This document shows, one piece after another, positions 62,904 to 64,000 of a DNA stretch of 64,000 bases. Position 1 is the stretch's first letter. Every line of letters starts with the position of its first letter. Source of the DNA: Pseudonocardia sulfidoxydans NBRC 16205 (GTDB lineage: Bacteria; Actinomycetota; Actinomycetes; Mycobacteriales; Pseudonocardiaceae); NCBI RefSeq assembly GCF_007989085.1, contig NZ_BJVJ01000004.1, positions 1 through 64,000 on the forward strand. Reading direction: 5' to 3'. The position numbers and the translations under genes were made by a program. Below the pieces are notes generated by a model. It worked only from the letters and a program-made list of their open reading frames with translations. It did not search any database and had not been told where the DNA came from.

Positions 62904-63368
62904 GTGGACGCCCACGACCTGCTCACGATCGGCGAGGTCGTCGACCGCAGCGGGTTCCCGCACTCGGCGCTGCGCTACTACGAACGCGAGGGCCTCGTCT
63001 CGGCGACGCGGACCTCGGGCGGGCAGCGCCGCTACGAGCGCGGGGTGCTGCGCCGGCTCGCGTTCATCCGCGCCGCCCGCGCGATCGGCATCGGGCTCGA
63101 CGAGGTGCGCGACGCCCTCGACCGGCTGCCCGCGGGCCGCACCCCGACCAAGGCCGACTGGACGCGGCTGTCCCGGTCGTGGCGTGGCCGTCTCGACGAA
63201 CAGATCGAGGCGCTCGTGGCGCTGCGCGACGGGCTCGACTCCTGCATCGGCTGCGGCTGCCTGTCGCTGGCCCGTTGCCGGCTGTGGAACCCGGGCGACC
63301 GCATCGGCGCCCAGGGCGACGGCGCCCGGCTCCTGCCGCCCGCCCTGCGCCGGCCGCCGGTCGGCTGA
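62904..63368 (+). CDS. soxR: SoxR, redox-sensing MerR-family regulator
   Basis: A 154-residue MerR protein. N-terminal HTH (TIGEVVDRSG, LRYYEREGLV), a coiled-coil helix, then the 2Fe-2S motif CIGCGCLSLARC (CX2CXCX5C) diagnostic of SoxR. It activates genes in response to redox-cycling compounds in actinobacteria. GTG 62904 start. Confidence 0.93.
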   Translation: MDAHDLLTIGEVVDRSGFPHSALRYYEREGLVSATRTSGGQRRYERGVLRRLAFIRAARAIGIGLDEVRDALDRLPAGRTPTKADWTRLSRSWRGRLDEQIEALVALRDGLDSCIGCGCLSLARCRLWNPGDRIGAQGDGARLLPPALRRPPVG

Positions 63369-63427
63369 GGAGCCGCGGCGAGGTCCTTACGATCACCGGT
63401 GACGACGTCGTCCACGAGGGAGAGCCG

Positions 63428-63751
63428 ATGATCTACGAGATCCGCGAGTACACGACCGTCCCGGGCCGGATGCCGGCACTCGTGAAGCGGTTCAACGAGG
63501 TCACCAGGGCGCAGTTCGCCAAGCACGACATGGAGTGCGTGTTCCTGTCGCTGACCACGGTCGGCGACAACACCAACAACGAGCTCGTCTACGTCATGAA
63601 GTTCGACTCGCTCGCCGACATGGACGCCAAGTGGTCGGCGTTCCTGTCCGACCCCGACTGGATCGAGGCACGCGCCGCCAGCGAGGCCGACGGGCCGATC
63701 GTCGCGAAGCTGCACCGCCGCGTCCTGAACCCGGAGCCGTTCGCGGGCTGA
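63428..63751 (+). CDS. NIPSNAP-family protein
   Basis: A 107-residue ferredoxin-like protein: MIYEIREYTTVPGRMPALVKRF at the N-terminus and the WIEARAASEADGPIV tail, typical of the NIPSNAP family. Function not known. ATG 63428 has GAGGGAGA upstream. Confidence 0.85.
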   Translation: MIYEIREYTTVPGRMPALVKRFNEVTRAQFAKHDMECVFLSLTTVGDNTNNELVYVMKFDSLADMDAKWSAFLSDPDWIEARAASEADGPIVAKLHRRVLNPEPFAG

Positions 63752-63830
63752 CCGCCGGGTACCGCCACCCGGACACAGTGGGGTGCTGGCATCCCTGACC
63801 GCCGGGCCGTCGCGGCGAACACTCGTCGTC

Positions 63831-64000
63831 ATGAAGAAGCTCGCCGCGATGGCAACGGCGGCTGTCGCGCTGGTCGCGGTCGCGGGCTGCGCGCAGACCA
63901 CCTCCGGGACGGCCGAACCCGTCGCCCGCACCGTCGCCGCCACGCCCGTCGTCCCGCCACCCGCCGCGGCCGCCGGTGAGGCGCCACCCGCCTCCACCGG
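63831..64000 (+). CDS. lipoprotein, N-terminal part (runs off window)
   Basis: ATG 63831 opens a signal sequence MKKLAAMATAAVALVAVAGC with lipobox VAGC (Cys20), then a Thr/Pro/Ala-rich linker to the window end. The rest is outside, so the function is unknown. Confidence 0.75.
   Translation, partial: MKKLAAMATAAVALVAVAGCAQTTSGTAEPVARTVAATPVVPPPAAAAGEAPPAST

Overview
The window is a high-G+C actinobacterial chromosome, most like Pseudonocardia or a relative in the Pseudonocardiaceae. This is inferred from composition, frequent GTG/TTG starts, four-base stop/start overlaps, WhiB and DivIVA proteins, and gene order. The backbone order alkyltransferase-like protein, hydrolase, adnA, adnB, K+ channel, nudC, mycoredoxin, uvrD2, whiB7, ABC1 kinase, cyclodehydratase-like protein, DUF2342 protein, UPF0182 protein matches, from memory, the Rv3204 to Rv3193c block of Mycobacterium tuberculosis. 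Extra genes sit inside it.

1-10.9 kb: DNA repair (ATL, AdnAB), a MarR regulator, an oxidoreductase and a TrkA-type channel. 10.9-18.8 kb: a xylose locus (ROK repressor, xylulokinase, xylose isomerase), exonuclease III, a glycine-rich/RTX secreted protein, and a lipoprotein-like DUF4142 protein with a class F-like sortase. 18.8-28.7 kb: proA, a secreted PDZ protease, an M16 peptidase pair, nudC, mrx1, uvrD2 and whiB7. whiB7 is preceded by a promoter with an AT-rich box, a 69-codon leader ORF and an intrinsic terminator that looks like an attenuator. 28.7-36.6 kb: the rest of the conserved block.

36.87-51.94 kb: an integrated AICE (actinomycete integrative and conjugative element) in the initiator tRNA-fMet gene, bounded by 43-bp direct repeats. 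Its core runs on the minus strand: small genes, FtsK-like transfer protein, replication initiator, Xis and integrase, mostly joined by four-base overlaps. A GntR repressor with candidate operators and a divergent Nudix (Pif-like) gene complete it. Each end carries lower-G+C defence cargo: a type II restriction-modification pair on the left, and on the right an operon DUF4062 protein, ThsB-like TIR, TM-macro ThsA-like effector, HIT hydrolase. The last is a type II Thoeris-like system with two accessory genes and is the best candidate for something undescribed.

52-64 kb: chromosome again, with small regulator/enzyme pairs (ArsR-VOC, LysR-SDR, SoxR-SDR-QueA-like), a cupin, a DivIVA-like protein, a truncated larA-like gene, a large OafA/SGNH acyltransferase, a secreted lytic transglycosylase with a structured leader, a NIPSNAP protein and a lipoprotein running off the end.

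Four copies of a 40-bp palindrome occur at gene ends, three of them containing the stop codon. Other palindromes and tandem repeats are listed separately. Nothing is seen in 1-78 beyond GC-rich low-complexity sequence.
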